DNA of 64,000 bases from Apiotrichum sp. Y4204 (Eukaryota; Basidiomycota; Tremellomycetes; Trichosporonales; Trichosporonaceae), in contig JAMYHL010000079.1 in assembly GCA_025531455.1 (NCBI GenBank), positions 124,001-188,000 on the forward strand, read 5' to 3'. Each line of letters starts with the position of its first letter. Positions within the stretch are counted from its first letter, which is position 1. The position numbers and the translations under genes were made by a program. Positions 25,914-35,345 of this stretch are shown piece by piece. The notes below the pieces were generated by a model that worked only from the letters and a program-made list of their open reading frames with translations, ran no database searches and was not told the DNA's origin.

Positions 25914-27125
25914 TCACGTCCGCTGTCTCCCCCGCCCGGTGTCATCGTCGCAGCTAGCGACGCTCGCGACACTCGCCACTTCATCACTCCCGCTCTCCTC
26001 CTCGTACCCACTATCGAGGTCATTGACCTCCCACTCGTCGTCCGCGCGGTCCGCGACGTCCGAGCGCGTCGCCTCCGACTCCGCGCGGTGCGTCTTGGAC
26101 GTCTTGGATGTCTTGGGTTTTGGCTGGCTCGCGTTCTGCTGGGACTGTGAGCGTGTGAGCTCGAGCCGCGGGCGGAGGTTTGGGCGTGGTGACAGTGACG
26201 CCATGACGCGAACGCAGCGACGAGCAGCGACATGGCAGATGGCATGCGCACAGACCGCGAGCACGCCAGCACGCACTGAATGTGCGTCCGGCCGCCACCT
26301 CACATCGCGCACTTTCGAACTCCAGGTAGCGTCGGGGCTCGCAGGTGACGGCTCGGTGGCGGAAGTGGAATGAAGGAACCCAGCAAAGATCATGGGCCAT
26401 GGGACGATGAGGAATGCCGAATACACCACCCCCCGCAAAGGAAGCTTCCACAGCTCCCGCAGCTTCCACGGCTTCCACAGCTTCCGGAGACTAGTACTCA
26501 CCGCCAGGGGCCGGCGGCGCACGCGCGGCGCGTCGTCCTCGTCGTCCCCGTCGTCCGCTTCCTCGGCCGCCGTGTCCGCCCCGCGCTCCTCTTCCGTCGT
26601 CGTGGCGTACCGCGGCTCCCCACATTCTTCCGTCGGTGTGCGCTTTGCGCGCGCCTTGCGCTGCGAAGGCAACGGCAGGGTCAGCGGCGGAAGACGGACG
26701 GGCACAGGACTCGAGGGGAGGGAGCTGTCGCTCCCCGGTGGAGTGGGCGTCGCGCTCGGCGAGTGCGGCGAGTGCGGGACCGAGCGGCGGTGAGTGTGAG
26801 TGTGAGTGTGGATGAGGCTGTCGTAGGAGGGGGGATTGCCACCGTCATTCGCCTGGCTGTTATTGTTACTGTTGAGATACCCTTTCGCCCCTGTCGCATT
26901 CGCGTTGGCTCCATTCCCGCCGTTCCCTCCGTTTGCATTCCCATTGCCGCTGCCACTGCCACCACGCACGCTGCCAGAGGGCACGCGTTTCGGGCGCGGG
27001 CGGACGAGCGTCTTCCCGGCCTCCGTCTCGGTCTCGGTGTCGGGCCCGCTGCGGCGCTCGCGGTCGCGCTCCTTCTTGATTGGCGGACGGGTCGGGGAGG
27101 TTATCGTGCCTGCACGTTTGCGCAT
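25914..27125 (-). CDS. Disordered protein with two hydrophobic segments, unknown function
   Basis: One open frame of 403 residues from the ATG at 27125, which follows a C/T-rich leader. The first 220 residues are basic, then G/N-rich, then P/S-rich, with an acidic patch (EEADDGDDEDDAPRVRRRP). Two hydrophobic stretches follow: VVYSAFLIVPWPMIFAGF near residue 245 and AGVLAVCAHAICHVAARRCV near 295. The tail is Q/K/S-rich and acidic at the end. Just before the first hydrophobic segment a short imperfect repeat encodes KLWKPWKLRELWKL. The sequence at its start reads GTGAGTACTAG, a good donor, but no suitable acceptor follows closely; if an intron is used, the hydrophobic segments may not exist. 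A two-pass membrane protein with a loop of about 30 residues is one reading. I do not recognise the family. Confidence 0.55.
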   Translation of the reverse strand: MRKRAGTITSPTRPPIKKERDRERRSGPDTETETEAGKTLVRPRPKRVPSGSVRGGSGSGNGNANGGNGGNGANANATGAKGYLNSNNNSQANDGGNPPSYDSLIHTHTHTHRRSVPHSPHSPSATPTPPGSDSSLPSSPVPVRLPPLTLPLPSQRKARAKRTPTEECGEPRYATTTEEERGADTAAEEADDGDDEDDAPRVRRRPLAVSTSLRKLWKPWKLRELWKLPLRGVVYSAFLIVPWPMIFAGFLHSTSATEPSPASPDATWSSKVRDVRWRPDAHSVRAGVLAVCAHAICHVAARRCVRVMASLSPRPNLRPRLELTRSQSQQNASQPKPKTSKTSKTHRAESEATRSDVADRADDEWEVNDLDSGYEEESGSDEVASVASVASCDDDTGRGRQRT

Positions 27126-27897
27126 TGCGGATGTGGGGATTCGGATGGCGTGGGAGGTGAAGAGGGAGAGGATAGTGGGTAGAGGGTAGAGGGCTGCAGG
27201 GAAATGGGTCGGATGGGTCGGGATGGGATGGAAGAATGTTGAGGGGTGGATGGTGGCGATGAGGATGCAGCGCAAGATTTCAGTGTTTCCCGCTGATGGT
27301 CCACAGGCCACAGAGAAAAGTCGGGCGTCGCGGCGGTCAGTGCGCAACAACGCGTCGCTGGAAACCGTAGTGGAAGTTGCAGAATCGCTATGTATTGTTC
27401 TCCATCATCTTGCGCATCGCCGCCGCGGTGCACTTTTGATAAGCTCACGAGCTCACACAGTGTGTTGCTCCTCGGGCCACCTCGTGCTGAGTATTTTCGT
27501 TTTTGTGGCTCGATGGCTCCGCTTCTGTTTTACGATTTTACATTCGCCTCATCGGAGTATCGGGGCGCGTCTGTCGCTATCTGTTGCGCGCGGCCTCGCC
27601 CGCTCGCAAGCCCCAGCCCTGTGTCTGTCTGTCTCGGAGCGCCTCGTCTCGAGCAGGGATATACAAATCATCGAGCGTGTCGGGGCACTGGGGTGTGTGT
27701 ATGTGATTCTGAGCTCTGTACTGTGTCCCATACATCCGTTCTACAGATTTGTTTGTCCTTGTGTCTCGCCCGCTCGGTATCCATGCACATCGAGCATCCC
27801 TCACAGTTCGTCCGCCACCGTCGGGCGCCATACGCACAGGCCACAGGTCATGACAAACGCGAAGACAAAGAACGGCCGTGTTTCCCGCTAGCCACCC
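27126..27897. other. Intergenic stretch between 25914 gene and first Myb-like gene
   Basis: It holds the promoter and leader of the 25914-27125 gene (C/T-rich on the minus strand near 27130-27230) and the 3' region of the Myb-like gene at 27898. Frames inside it lack coding character. Confidence 0.5.
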
Positions 27898-28326
27898 TCA
27901 TTCTCCGCGCGACTCGACAAACCCCTGCAGCTTCGGAAGGATGTCCTTGAGCCACTTGTCGCGGCAGGCCTGCTGTCAGCTCAGAACGGGTAGAAAGCTC
28001 ACAATCTTGCTCCGGCCCTCAACTTTGTTCGCGACGGCGTCCCATGAGATCTTGGACTGGGCGTCAGCGGGTGAAGCCGGTGAAGTTGGTGAGATGGCCA
28101 ACGAATTAAAGATCAAGGGAGCACAGCAACGCAGTATCGAGTTGACACATACCGGGATGATATCGAGCGCGGCCCAGAGCTGCCGCACCTCCTCCTTGCT
28201 CCACGCCTGCCCCTTTCCAGACTTTTTAACGCGCTGCTTCTTATCGATGAGGGGCTTGAGCTCTTCTTCGGGCTCGCGTTTGGGGGGCTGGTGTGAGCTC
28301 AGAGGCAGAACGACGGAGCTCACCAT
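27898..28326 (-). CDS. Small single-repeat Myb/SANT-like protein
   Basis: Four exons in consistent phase: 28326-28324 (only the ATG), 28287-28153, 28056-28003 and 27969-27898, giving 87 residues. The first intron begins directly after the start codon (GTGAGC, ending CACACCAG, 36 bases). This is supported by the protein then starting MPPKRE, identical to the start of the neighbour at 29054. The rest is one Myb/SANT-type three-helix domain: AWSKEEVRQLWAALDIIP, then SKISWDAVANKVEGRSKI, then ACRDKWLKDILPKL, with the conserved tryptophans in each helix. Such domains bind DNA or histone tails; here nothing else is present apart from a lysine-rich N-terminal arm. Without the first intron the frame is open and would give a longer N-terminus (MVSSVVLPLSS). 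Transcribed divergently from its paralogue. Confidence 0.75.
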
Positions 28327-29053
28327 TTTGTAAACGTCGGTGTGGAAGGCGGCGAGGCGAGTGCCGGCTGTGGTGAGGTTGGAGTTGAGCGAAGTTGAGA
28401 AACGGATGAGAATGATGAGAATGATGAGACGTGAAGAGGGAAGAGAAGAGTGAGGAAGAGCAGAAGGAAGGTGAATCGTGAGAAGAGGCAGGGATGGAGG
28501 AGGTCGCAAAAGCACACAGAAAGGATGAGTGCCAGATATGCCAAGGGCACTTGGCCGTCGGAGAGGATATGGAATGCAGAAACACACAGTACAGCATCCG
28601 GCGAGTCTCTTGCGAGAATGGGACAAGGCGGGGGACAAGGCGGGTTAGAATGGATTAGAAAGGATGTGATGGCGTGAGACGGATGATGAGGTGAGTTGAG
28701 ATGGGAATCGATAAGGAGCTCGCCGGGGCGTCCATGGGTCAATTGCAACATCAATCAGTTCTCACGGTATCCATGGGCGCTGTCCGCGGATTCCCTCTTC
28801 GTAGCCATTCAGTCTATTCTCAGCTGACCAGTTGCGCGGAGCATCGAGGTCTGTTGACGATACCTATTCTCTTTCCTCAAGATCCATACCTCTCACGGGC
28901 TCGTCCCTCCCCAATACCCTCGCCACCACCTCTTCTCCCTTTCCCGTGATCTCCTTCCCACTCTTCTCTCCTCTCCTCTCCACTCCTCCTCTCCCCTCTG
29001 CTCTTATCTCCTCTCTTCACTCCACCCATCTCCGACACTCCCCAACCACCACC
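28327..29053. promoter_or_regulatory. Shared divergent promoter of the two Myb-like genes
   Basis: The 727 bases between the two start codons must serve both genes. The right-hand 150 bases are a strong C/T-rich leader (CTCTTC/CTCCTC runs) on the plus strand that ends in CACCACCATGCC. The left end is purine-rich on the plus strand, meaning C/T-rich for the minus gene. No TATA element is obvious. Confidence 0.6.
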
Positions 29054-29542
29054 ATGCCACCAAAGCGCGAACGCACCACCTCGGCCGAATGCAAGTCCGA
29101 GCCTGACTCGGAGCCCCGCACGCCCAAAAAGCCCAAGACCACGCCCAAGAAGCACACAAAGGTCACAAAGGTGACAAAGGTCAAGACCGAGCCGGACGGG
29201 AAGAAGATGGGCCCATGGAGCGGCGACGAGCTCCTCCGGCTGTATGCTGTCATGTGTCCTAAGCGTGTGAGTAGCGTGAGGGGGTAAGCGAGCATGAGCG
29301 AGATACGATCAGCATAATTCCCTACGGCCAAGTCCCAAGTCCCCCGTCTCAAGTGCCCCGTCCCACGGCTGACAGCAGACGGGCACGGACTGGTCCGAGG
29401 TCGCTGCAGCCGTGGGCGAGCGGGACGCAAAGTCGTGCCAGAACAAGGTGGGTGCTGAGTCCGCGTTGGAGACCCGGCTGACGCGCAGTGGAGCCGTATC
29501 CAGAGCAAGATTATGGAGGCGATCGCGAGCCTCGGCGAGTAG
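29054..29542 (+). CDS. Small single-repeat Myb/SANT-like protein, paralogue of 27898 gene
   Basis: Three exons, 29054-29266, 29379-29447 and 29489-29542, give 111 residues. After MPPKRE comes a lysine/proline-rich arm with a tandem KVTK repeat, then one Myb/SANT-like domain: GPWSGDELLRLYAVMCPKR, TGTDWSEVAAAVGERDAKSC, QNKWSRIQSKIMEAI. Helix spacing and tryptophan positions match the divergent neighbour, so the pair probably arose by inverted duplication and then diverged. Both place an intron boundary close to the start of the second helix and between the second and third helices, which also argues for common origin. A DNA- or chromatin-binding role is inferred from the fold only. Introns are 112 and 41 bases. 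Confidence 0.8.
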
Positions 29543-30054
29543 CGCGAGAAGCATTAGTAGATGTGCGGAGAATGTGCTGGTGTGCGCGGGATATCGAGAG
29601 GACCGAGTGGACGGAGATAAGATGCGATGTCATGGTCTGGCTGTGAAACATGGTGATAGTCGTTGGTCGATGAGCGCGGAGCAGCTTTTACCCGCACTCC
29701 GTTATCGGATGGATGTACGGATGTTGAGCAGTGACCTTCCTGACCAATCTCGGGGAAAGTTACCACATTTGGAAACTTGTTCCCACATCTTTCTCATCGC
29801 TTGATAGCTTGGCCGAGTTGCATCACAATTTTGTTGTTCCGCGCTCCACCGGCACTACTCTTTCCATTCCATCCCGTTCTCATCTCGTCGTAAGCATGCA
29901 GTAATGGGAGTCAATGAGGTAGTGCAACCGATCACCAAGCAGCTGGCAGTCACCAGGCTCCACTCACAGCACTAACCAACTGAAAAAAGGTATAAAACAC
30001 GGCCGCTTCACAACCCATCTCTCCACATCCCAATTCTCAAACTCCACCCATCGC
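29543..30054. other. Intergenic stretch upstream of pirin
   Basis: Contains the 3' region of the Myb-like gene and the pirin promoter with a TATA box at 29991. No coding frame was supported. Confidence 0.6.
29991..29997 (+). promoter_or_regulatory. TATA box of pirin
   Basis: TATAAAA lies 58 bases before the pirin ATG and is followed by a C/A-rich leader, a typical fungal arrangement. Confidence 0.7.
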
Positions 30055-31132
30055 ATGTTCACCTACGTCAAACGGGCCGCCCTCCCTACCGCACTTGCCC
30101 TTCTCGCCGCTACCGCCCTCCGCCGCTCCTCCACTACAATCCCCAACATTGCCAGGATGTCTACCGCCGCCAACGTCTCCCGCAGCCCCACCAAGGTCGT
30201 GTATGCCCGCGAGACGCCCGAGGGCGTCGGCGCCATTGTCCGCCGCTCGATCGGCACACACGATCTCCGTAACCTCTCCCCCTTCCTCATGCTCGACCAC
30301 GCCACCATCAAGGTGAGTATTAGAAAAATCCCTAGGATATATCTGACCCCAGCCCGGAAGCGGTTTCCCGGACCACCCGCACCGCGGCCAGAGCACGGTC
30401 ACGTACGTGCTCTCCGGCATGGCGGAGCACGAGGACTTTATGGGAAACCACGGCAAGCTGTCTGCCGGCGACGTGCAGTGGATGACGGCGGGCAGGGGCA
30501 TTGTGCACTCTGAGATGCCGTACTTTGACCCTGACCCGTCCAAGCGCGAGGACAGCGTCGCGCTGCAGCTGTGGATCGACCTGCCGGCCGACAAGAAGAT
30601 GATCGAGCCCTCGTACCAGGAGAAGAAGGCGGCTGATATCGACACTGCGCACCCCGCCGACGGCGTGACCGTCACTGTCATTTCTGGCGAATCCCACGGC
30701 GTCAAGGGCTTTGTCCGCCCCGTCGGCGGATGCTGGTACCTCGACTACAAGCTCACCAAGCCTGGCGCCTCGGCGTTCCAGCCTCTTCCGGAGGGGTGGA
30801 CGGCCTTTGCGTACGTCATCAAGGGCAAGCTCCAGGTCGGGGAGGACGGCAAGCCCGTCGACCAGTTCAACACGATTGTCATGTCGGCCGCAAAGGGCGA
30901 AAACGGTGTGCTCCTCACCCGCCCCCCGAACAGCACCGAGGACACCCGCTTCGTCCTCATCGCGGGCGAACCCCTCGACCAGCCGGTCGTCCAGCACGGG
31001 CCGTTTGTCGTCAACTCCCAGCGCCAGGTCATGGAGGCCATTGTCGACTACCAGACCGGCCGCAACGGGTTTGAGCGCGCGCCAAACTGGGAGTCCAAGA
31101 TTGGCGAGCCGCTCCGTCGTGGATCGCGCTAA
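30055..31132 (+). CDS. Pirin-like cupin protein
   Basis: Two exons (30055-30312, 30353-31132; 40-base intron) give 345 residues. Pirins are bicupin iron proteins of the nucleus and cytoplasm; some oxidise quercetin, human pirin is a transcription cofactor. The N-terminal cupin has GFPDHPHRGQSTVTYVLSG and, later, GRGIVHSEMP: both histidines of HPH plus the His and Glu of VHSEMP, which ligate the metal in known pirins, are present. The second cupin carries LLTRPPNSTEDTRFVLIAGE and the usual C-terminal pirin tail (QVMEAIVDYQTGRNGF). The first 35 residues (MFTYVKRAALPTALALLAAT) are an extra basic/hydrophobic leader before MSTAANVSRSPTKV, where most pirins begin; this could be a mitochondrial presequence, or translation may begin at the second ATG. 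Confidence 0.93.
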
Positions 31133-31298
31133 GCGGTGATTCCAAGTAGAAAATAGTGTTCCGTTCTAGACTCAGTCCTTCATCATATCCGTAGCCATGC
31201 ATTCTGTACAGTACAATGCCGCAATTCGAGTCTGCATCACAGCGATCACAGCAGACCGCTCTGGCGGTGCCACTGGCTCATCGTCTGGTTGGGAAAAG

Positions 31299-31306
31299 TC
31301 ACGTGA
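31299..31306. promoter_or_regulatory. TCACGTGA palindromic element
   Basis: A perfect TCACGTGA (E-box core CACGTG) lies about 125 bases upstream of the ATG at 31430, a distance suiting a promoter element for bHLH/Cbf1-type factors. Binding is inferred. Confidence 0.5.
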
Positions 31307-31429
31307 TCTCTCTCGCACCATTCTGTAATCTTGAAAGTGTGCCGAACTGCTGGAACATTTTTCCAGATGGACAAGACCTTTTCTCTTTCTACTCTTTAAC
31401 ATTCTCTCCATCATCAACCTCTCGACGAC

Positions 31430-31961
31430 ATGGACGTTTCTGTTCAATCTAACTCGGTGATGAGCGTGCAGACTAACTTTAGCAGAACCACGGCCCCTGC
31501 TTTGCCTCTTTACAGCTTTACAGTGTTCATCCTCCCTTTCCTCCCACCTTCCCCCGCTCTCCCGCCCGCAACTCATCTCCCTCCCCTCCCTACTCCTCCC
31601 ATGCCTTACCCCTCTCCCCACTCCCCGGGCCTCGCCTCACTCGCCGCGCCCGCATCCCCCCCGCGCGCGCGGCCCGCGAAGCCCGGAAGACCGACCGCGG
31701 ATATATTACCCCCCCTCCAGCTTTTGCTCATGGGGCGGGGGGCAAGTTTGACCCCGAACATGTAGATGATGTGTATGAGATCATGAGATTGCAGGAATGG
31801 TGGATGATGGAAATGGATACGTTTAACTTCTTGGCACGGCGCCATACTCTCTGTGTTGCGATTACTGACGCTTCTGGCTTTATAGACATTTTGCTAGATA
31901 CAGCCCATCGTTTGCTGAGTTCACGGCGCGGGCGTGGCGGGCGGAGGCTGACCGGCTCTGA
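31430..31961 (+). CDS. Small orphan protein, three exons
   Basis: Exons 31430-31456, 31486-31820 and 31886-31961 join in phase to 145 residues. The first intron (29 bases, GTGATG to TAGCAG, branch GACTAAC) is very short; an acceptor three bases earlier is also possible. The second has a weak GTTTAA donor but a clear TTACTGAC branch and TTTATAG acceptor. The N-terminal half is P/S-rich and disordered, then TDRGYITPPPAFAHGAGGKF, an acidic stretch, EWWMMEMDT and finally YSPSFAEFTARAWRAEADRL. An additional in-frame intron over 31761-31793 is possible. I recognise no family. A TCACGTGA element lies upstream. Head-to-tail with pirin, 297 bases apart. Confidence 0.5.
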
Positions 31962-32296
31962 TACCTGATCTTATGTTCTTATTGAAAATTGCGTGATCTT
32001 GTATCTGCCTTGCAGGAAGAAGCGCATCAGACTCTGTCTGGTTGAAGCCACGGTCTGCCCCCCGGCACCAGCCATATCCAAGGCAGACAGCCTCAATTTC
32101 CGGGGTAGGGATGCGAAGCTTCGAAACTGGATTGCTGCCGGAGTAGAGAGCATCAAAGCCGGAGCCCAGATCGGCAATATTGCTGATCTCGAACAACAGC
32201 TCGGGTAGACCAGTAGACAAGCAGATTAGCAGATAGCACACTACTGCTGCAACTCATCCATGCGCATTCCTATTTGATGTCCTATCCCGGCCTTTT
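31962..32296. other. Convergent 3' intergenic region
   Basis: Lies between the stop of the plus-strand orphan gene and the stop of the minus-strand glutathione transferase, so it should contain both 3' ends. A short plus-strand open frame (31993-32208) has no other support. Confidence 0.6.
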
Positions 32297-33098
32297 CTAC
32301 TTCTTCATCTTCGCAATCCTCTCCTTTGTCTTTTCCACGACCTCGGCGGCATCAAACGCGCCATTTACGCTGGGGTGGGCGGCCACAGCCTGCGCCCAGC
32401 GGTGGAACTTTGGCGCACGGCGCTCGATACCCTCCAGGAGGGAGGTGGGGTAGACACCGCCCTTTACGAGTGGCTCAAGTCGGACGACAAACGAGCCTGT
32501 CATGACCTGGTGCGGCGTGAGCTACAAGCAACGAGCCACGAGCAACGAGCAACTAGCCACGGGCAAGCCTATCCCATCCCACATACCTCTGCAAGAGTCA
32601 GTTTGTCGCTGCCCCCGAAGAAGCCCTTCTCGGGGAGCAGCGGCTCGACCTCTTTCACCAGCCCGTCGAGCGCCTTGTCCTCTGTATCGGGCTGGGGATT
32701 GAACACGAGCGCAAAGAGGTGGTTCTGGAATTTCGAGAAAAACCCGTCGACGAACAGTGCCACGCGGGCGCGGAAGAGCGCGCCCCCCGGTGCGTTTGAA
32801 GCTGGCACAAGGTGGGACGGGTACTGGTCCGCCAGGAAGCCAGCGACCACCGCGCTCTCGATGAGCACCTCGTCGTTCCACTGCAGAGCGGGGACCATGC
32901 CCCGCGGGTTAATTTTGAGGTACCATTCCGGACGGGGCGTGTCGAGGTCAATCGTCTCCTCGGTGAACGGCACGCCGAGCTCGGCCAGGGCAATGTGCGC
33001 GCGCTGCGCCCCTGACTTGTTAGTGCCGGTTTGCTGGAGACGGCGGAGGACGTACATGGACAGCGGCGGTTGGTGTACAGGATAATCTTGTCGGTCAT
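32297..33098 (-). CDS. Glutathione S-transferase, cysteine type (omega-like)
   Basis: Three exons (33098-33056, 33011-32587, 32521-32297) give 230 residues, normal for the family. The 44-base first intron splits the active-site codons: splicing restores ILYTNRRCPWAQRAHIALAE, with a catalytic-type Cys13 in the CPWA motif of omega-class and related enzymes, which favour thiol transfer, dehydroascorbate reduction or deglutathionylation over classical conjugation. NPRGMVPAL (cis-Pro loop) and LIESAVVAGFL (glutathione-binding Glu-Ser) follow in the thioredoxin fold; the C-terminal part is the helical domain, ending KTKERIAKMKK. The second intron (65 bases) is made largely of near-repeats of ACGAGC/GCAACGAG. 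A TATA box lies about 50 bases upstream. Cytosolic, as no signal is seen. Confidence 0.93.
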
Positions 33099-33146
33099 GG
33101 CGGGAGTGGAGAGTGTTTGTTATCGGGGCGATTGTGAGCGGTGTGG

Positions 33147-33152
33147 TTTATA
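33147..33152 (-). promoter_or_regulatory. TATA box of the glutathione S-transferase gene
   Basis: TATAAA on the minus strand, 49 bases before the ATG at 33098. Confidence 0.6.
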
Positions 33153-33700
33153 ACTCAGGAAGCAGCCGTTGTGCAAGTTCCCAGTTCTTCTGGCTCAGTC
33201 TTGCTCTGTCATCATTGCGTTGCTTGGTGTTATATGGCGTCATTTCGGTGTCGACCGTCCAACCTTGTCCATTCAGTGTGGGCACCGCGTGTTCCCCACG
33301 TACCGCATACCCCGTTCCTGGCCTTCCTGGTCTCGATGGTCTCCAACTCTCGCAAGAGCATGCAAGAGCTCGACTTGTCAAGAACATCTCAACGCAGTCC
33401 TGTCAAGAGAAGAGAGGGATGCGTCCCATGGCCCAGACTGCGGAACAGTGGTATGGATACACCGTGGTGACCAACAGTCATTCGCGCCGACAGTCCTGCC
33501 GTCCTGGCCGACGGGGAACGGATGTCTGCGTGAGACCGGCGGTCATCCGCCTTGCGCGACGTTGAACAACCTACGTGCGCGAGGGTGGGTGTATAGCTGA
33601 CCGTGGAGCAGGTAGACAGAGTGAGGAGAAGCAAAAGCTGATTTGTACAGACCGACCCCCTCATCAGAGTCTCTACAAGTGAGCGAGATGGCCATTGTCC

Positions 33701-34102
33701 TTACGGTAGCCCGTGGGCGTCGCCTGCGACTGTCACACAGTCACGTCCAGATCTCGACGCGTTTACATTTACTGCCAGCTGTTGGGCCCTTCCCGTCTTC
33801 CGACTCGGAGCCCCAGAGCATCCAGAACCAGGCGTGAATGGAAGGCCCAGATTGCCCAGCTTGTCACGGATCACAGAGAGCCGGTCGGAGATCTGAGACA
33901 TGTCTTGTGCACACGCGACCTCTCGCTCCACGCGCGATGCGACCGACTCGCGACCACCCCACCATGCCACCAGGCCCACCATGGTCATGGGACCGCTCTT
34001 CACCCGTTTCGGCAGTGTGGGCGCGGGGCACTGTCTCTGAACATGCTTCTTCGCTTCTTGAGAGACAGTGGCGCAGTGGAACGTCGATTCGCGACTCGAC
34101 AT
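33701..34102 (-). CDS. Weakly supported open frame, unknown
   Basis: 133 codons from an ATG (MSSRESTFHCATVSQEAKKH). It has an amphipathic helix-like segment, AQDMSQISDRLSVIRDKLGN, and a hydrophobic patch MTMVGLVAWWGG. No domain is recognised, upstream exons could not be joined, and composition is unlike the GC-biased neighbours. Could be a chance frame or an exon of a larger gene. Confidence 0.2.
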   Translation of the reverse strand: MSSRESTFHCATVSQEAKKHVQRQCPAPTLPKRVKSGPMTMVGLVAWWGGRESVASRVEREVACAQDMSQISDRLSVIRDKLGNLGLPFTPGSGCSGAPSRKTGRAQQLAVNVNASRSGRDCVTVAGDAHGLP

Positions 34103-35062
34103 CTCCTCTGGCCTCTGGCAGTCCTGGATCCGACCGGAAATCTAGCCCAGACTCGAGCGAAAGCCAGCGTCGGAAGTCATCCGAGTGGGCAACCCTCTTC
34201 GACTTTCCCTCGCTTCCTCGCTTCCTCACCTCCATCCCTCGGAACCACAAGCGCCGCACGTCGAGCACAAAGAAAGTGTCCACCCCGCACCCCGGACGTG
34301 CGATTGGCTGCGCGCCGTCATGTGCATTCGCAGGGGTGCGCAAGTGGCGCGCACAATGGCGCCGGGCGATCTGCAGCAGGGCAGGCAGGGTGGTGGCGCT
34401 CAAGAGACCAGGAGGGTATTGTTGTATGTCTCATCCTCGCGAGCGCGGTAGCGAGCTCGTGTGACAGGCTCTGTGCGGCTGGGCGTACAGTACAGCTACT
34501 GTATATCGAACAGTTCGTTTGGAGCAGAAATACAGGGATTGCGGCCCGGCATACGAGATGCGCATCTGTGGGCGGTATATTCTCGCACAGTGTTGCATGC
34601 ATGCACGCATTGGTGATCTCAGTTCTCGTGATCTCATCTCTCATGCATGATGCATAATGTCACTGCGCTTGCACGACCGGGCCGGACGACATGCTTCTGT
34701 CATCATGTCATTAGCAGCTCCGGGGTCGGACGCCGCGCGCGGACTCGGCCGGCCGGGGCCGAACGGGGGATAATTACTTTACTCGTGTAATGTCGGTTTC
34801 GGGGATCGGGGAACAACAACAATACAGTAACAAAAAGGGATAAATGGTGGGCCAAAGGTGACATGTCATTCGACAAGATGCACAAGTGACAGCCTCGCAG
34901 CGCGCATGCTCTGGCCTGAGACCTGCTGCACATGCGGGCCGGCTTGGCTTTACCTTCCTCTGGCCTCTGTTCCTCGCTGCTCAAGCTGCTCAAGGCTGCA
35001 CAGGAGGTGGAGCGGCGTAACTGAATCCTCTATACAGTACCTCTATCCTTGAGCCCAGCCCG

Positions 35063-35070
35063 TGACGTCA
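35063..35070. promoter_or_regulatory. TGACGTCA (CRE/ATF-type) element
   Basis: A perfect palindromic cAMP-response-type site lies six bases before the ATG at 35076 and 276 bases before the ATG of the gene at 35346. Fungal bZIP factors bind this sequence; use here is inferred. Confidence 0.5.
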
Positions 35071-35075
35071 GGCAC

Positions 35076-35258
35076 ATGAGCAAAGAGGTGGAAGCCTCCA
35101 GAGCACGAGAAGAACAACAAGGCCCATTCCGAGACCGCCCGCCATTGTTGCGGCCGCGCCTCGCGGCGCCGTGGCGCGCACAACCGGGTCTTGGACAGTT
35201 CTTGGCTGACGCAGAGTCACGAGACAACTACAAGGCGCAGCAGATGAGATACATATAA
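35076..35258 (+). CDS. Possible 60-residue protein
   Basis: Open frame beginning MSKEVEASRAREEQQGPFRD and ending DNYKAQQMRYI. It is highly charged with good codon composition, but it ends over the TATA-like element (35254) of the next gene, so it would be an independent short gene or a chance frame. No domain. Confidence 0.25.
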   Translation: MSKEVEASRAREEQQGPFRDRPPLLRPRLAAPWRAQPGLGQFLADAESRDNYKAQQMRYI

Positions 35259-35259
35259 G
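35254..35259 (+). promoter_or_regulatory. TATA-like box of the 35346 gene
   Basis: TATAAG, 92 bases before the ATG at 35346, followed by a leader with CCACCATGAA at the start codon. Confidence 0.45.
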
Positions 35260-35345
35260 ATGAGATGGGGGGTGGGAGATATGACAGTCTCTCCACCCCC
35301 ACACAATCGAACTACTCCCATTTCCAATCTAGACTTGTTTCCACC

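Larger units (their letters stand above)
33099..35062. other. Gene-poor stretch
   Basis: Apart from the glutathione transferase promoter, only weak frames are seen: a minus-strand frame at 33701-34102 (listed), and a 314-codon plus-strand frame over 33713-34657 that is probably its shadow. One GTACAGTAC motif is at 34485. Confidence 0.45.

Noticed and set aside
33713..34657. 314-codon plus-strand open frame
   Set aside because: Composition is that of a shadow frame (many H, R, C, S); no domain or splice-supported extension.
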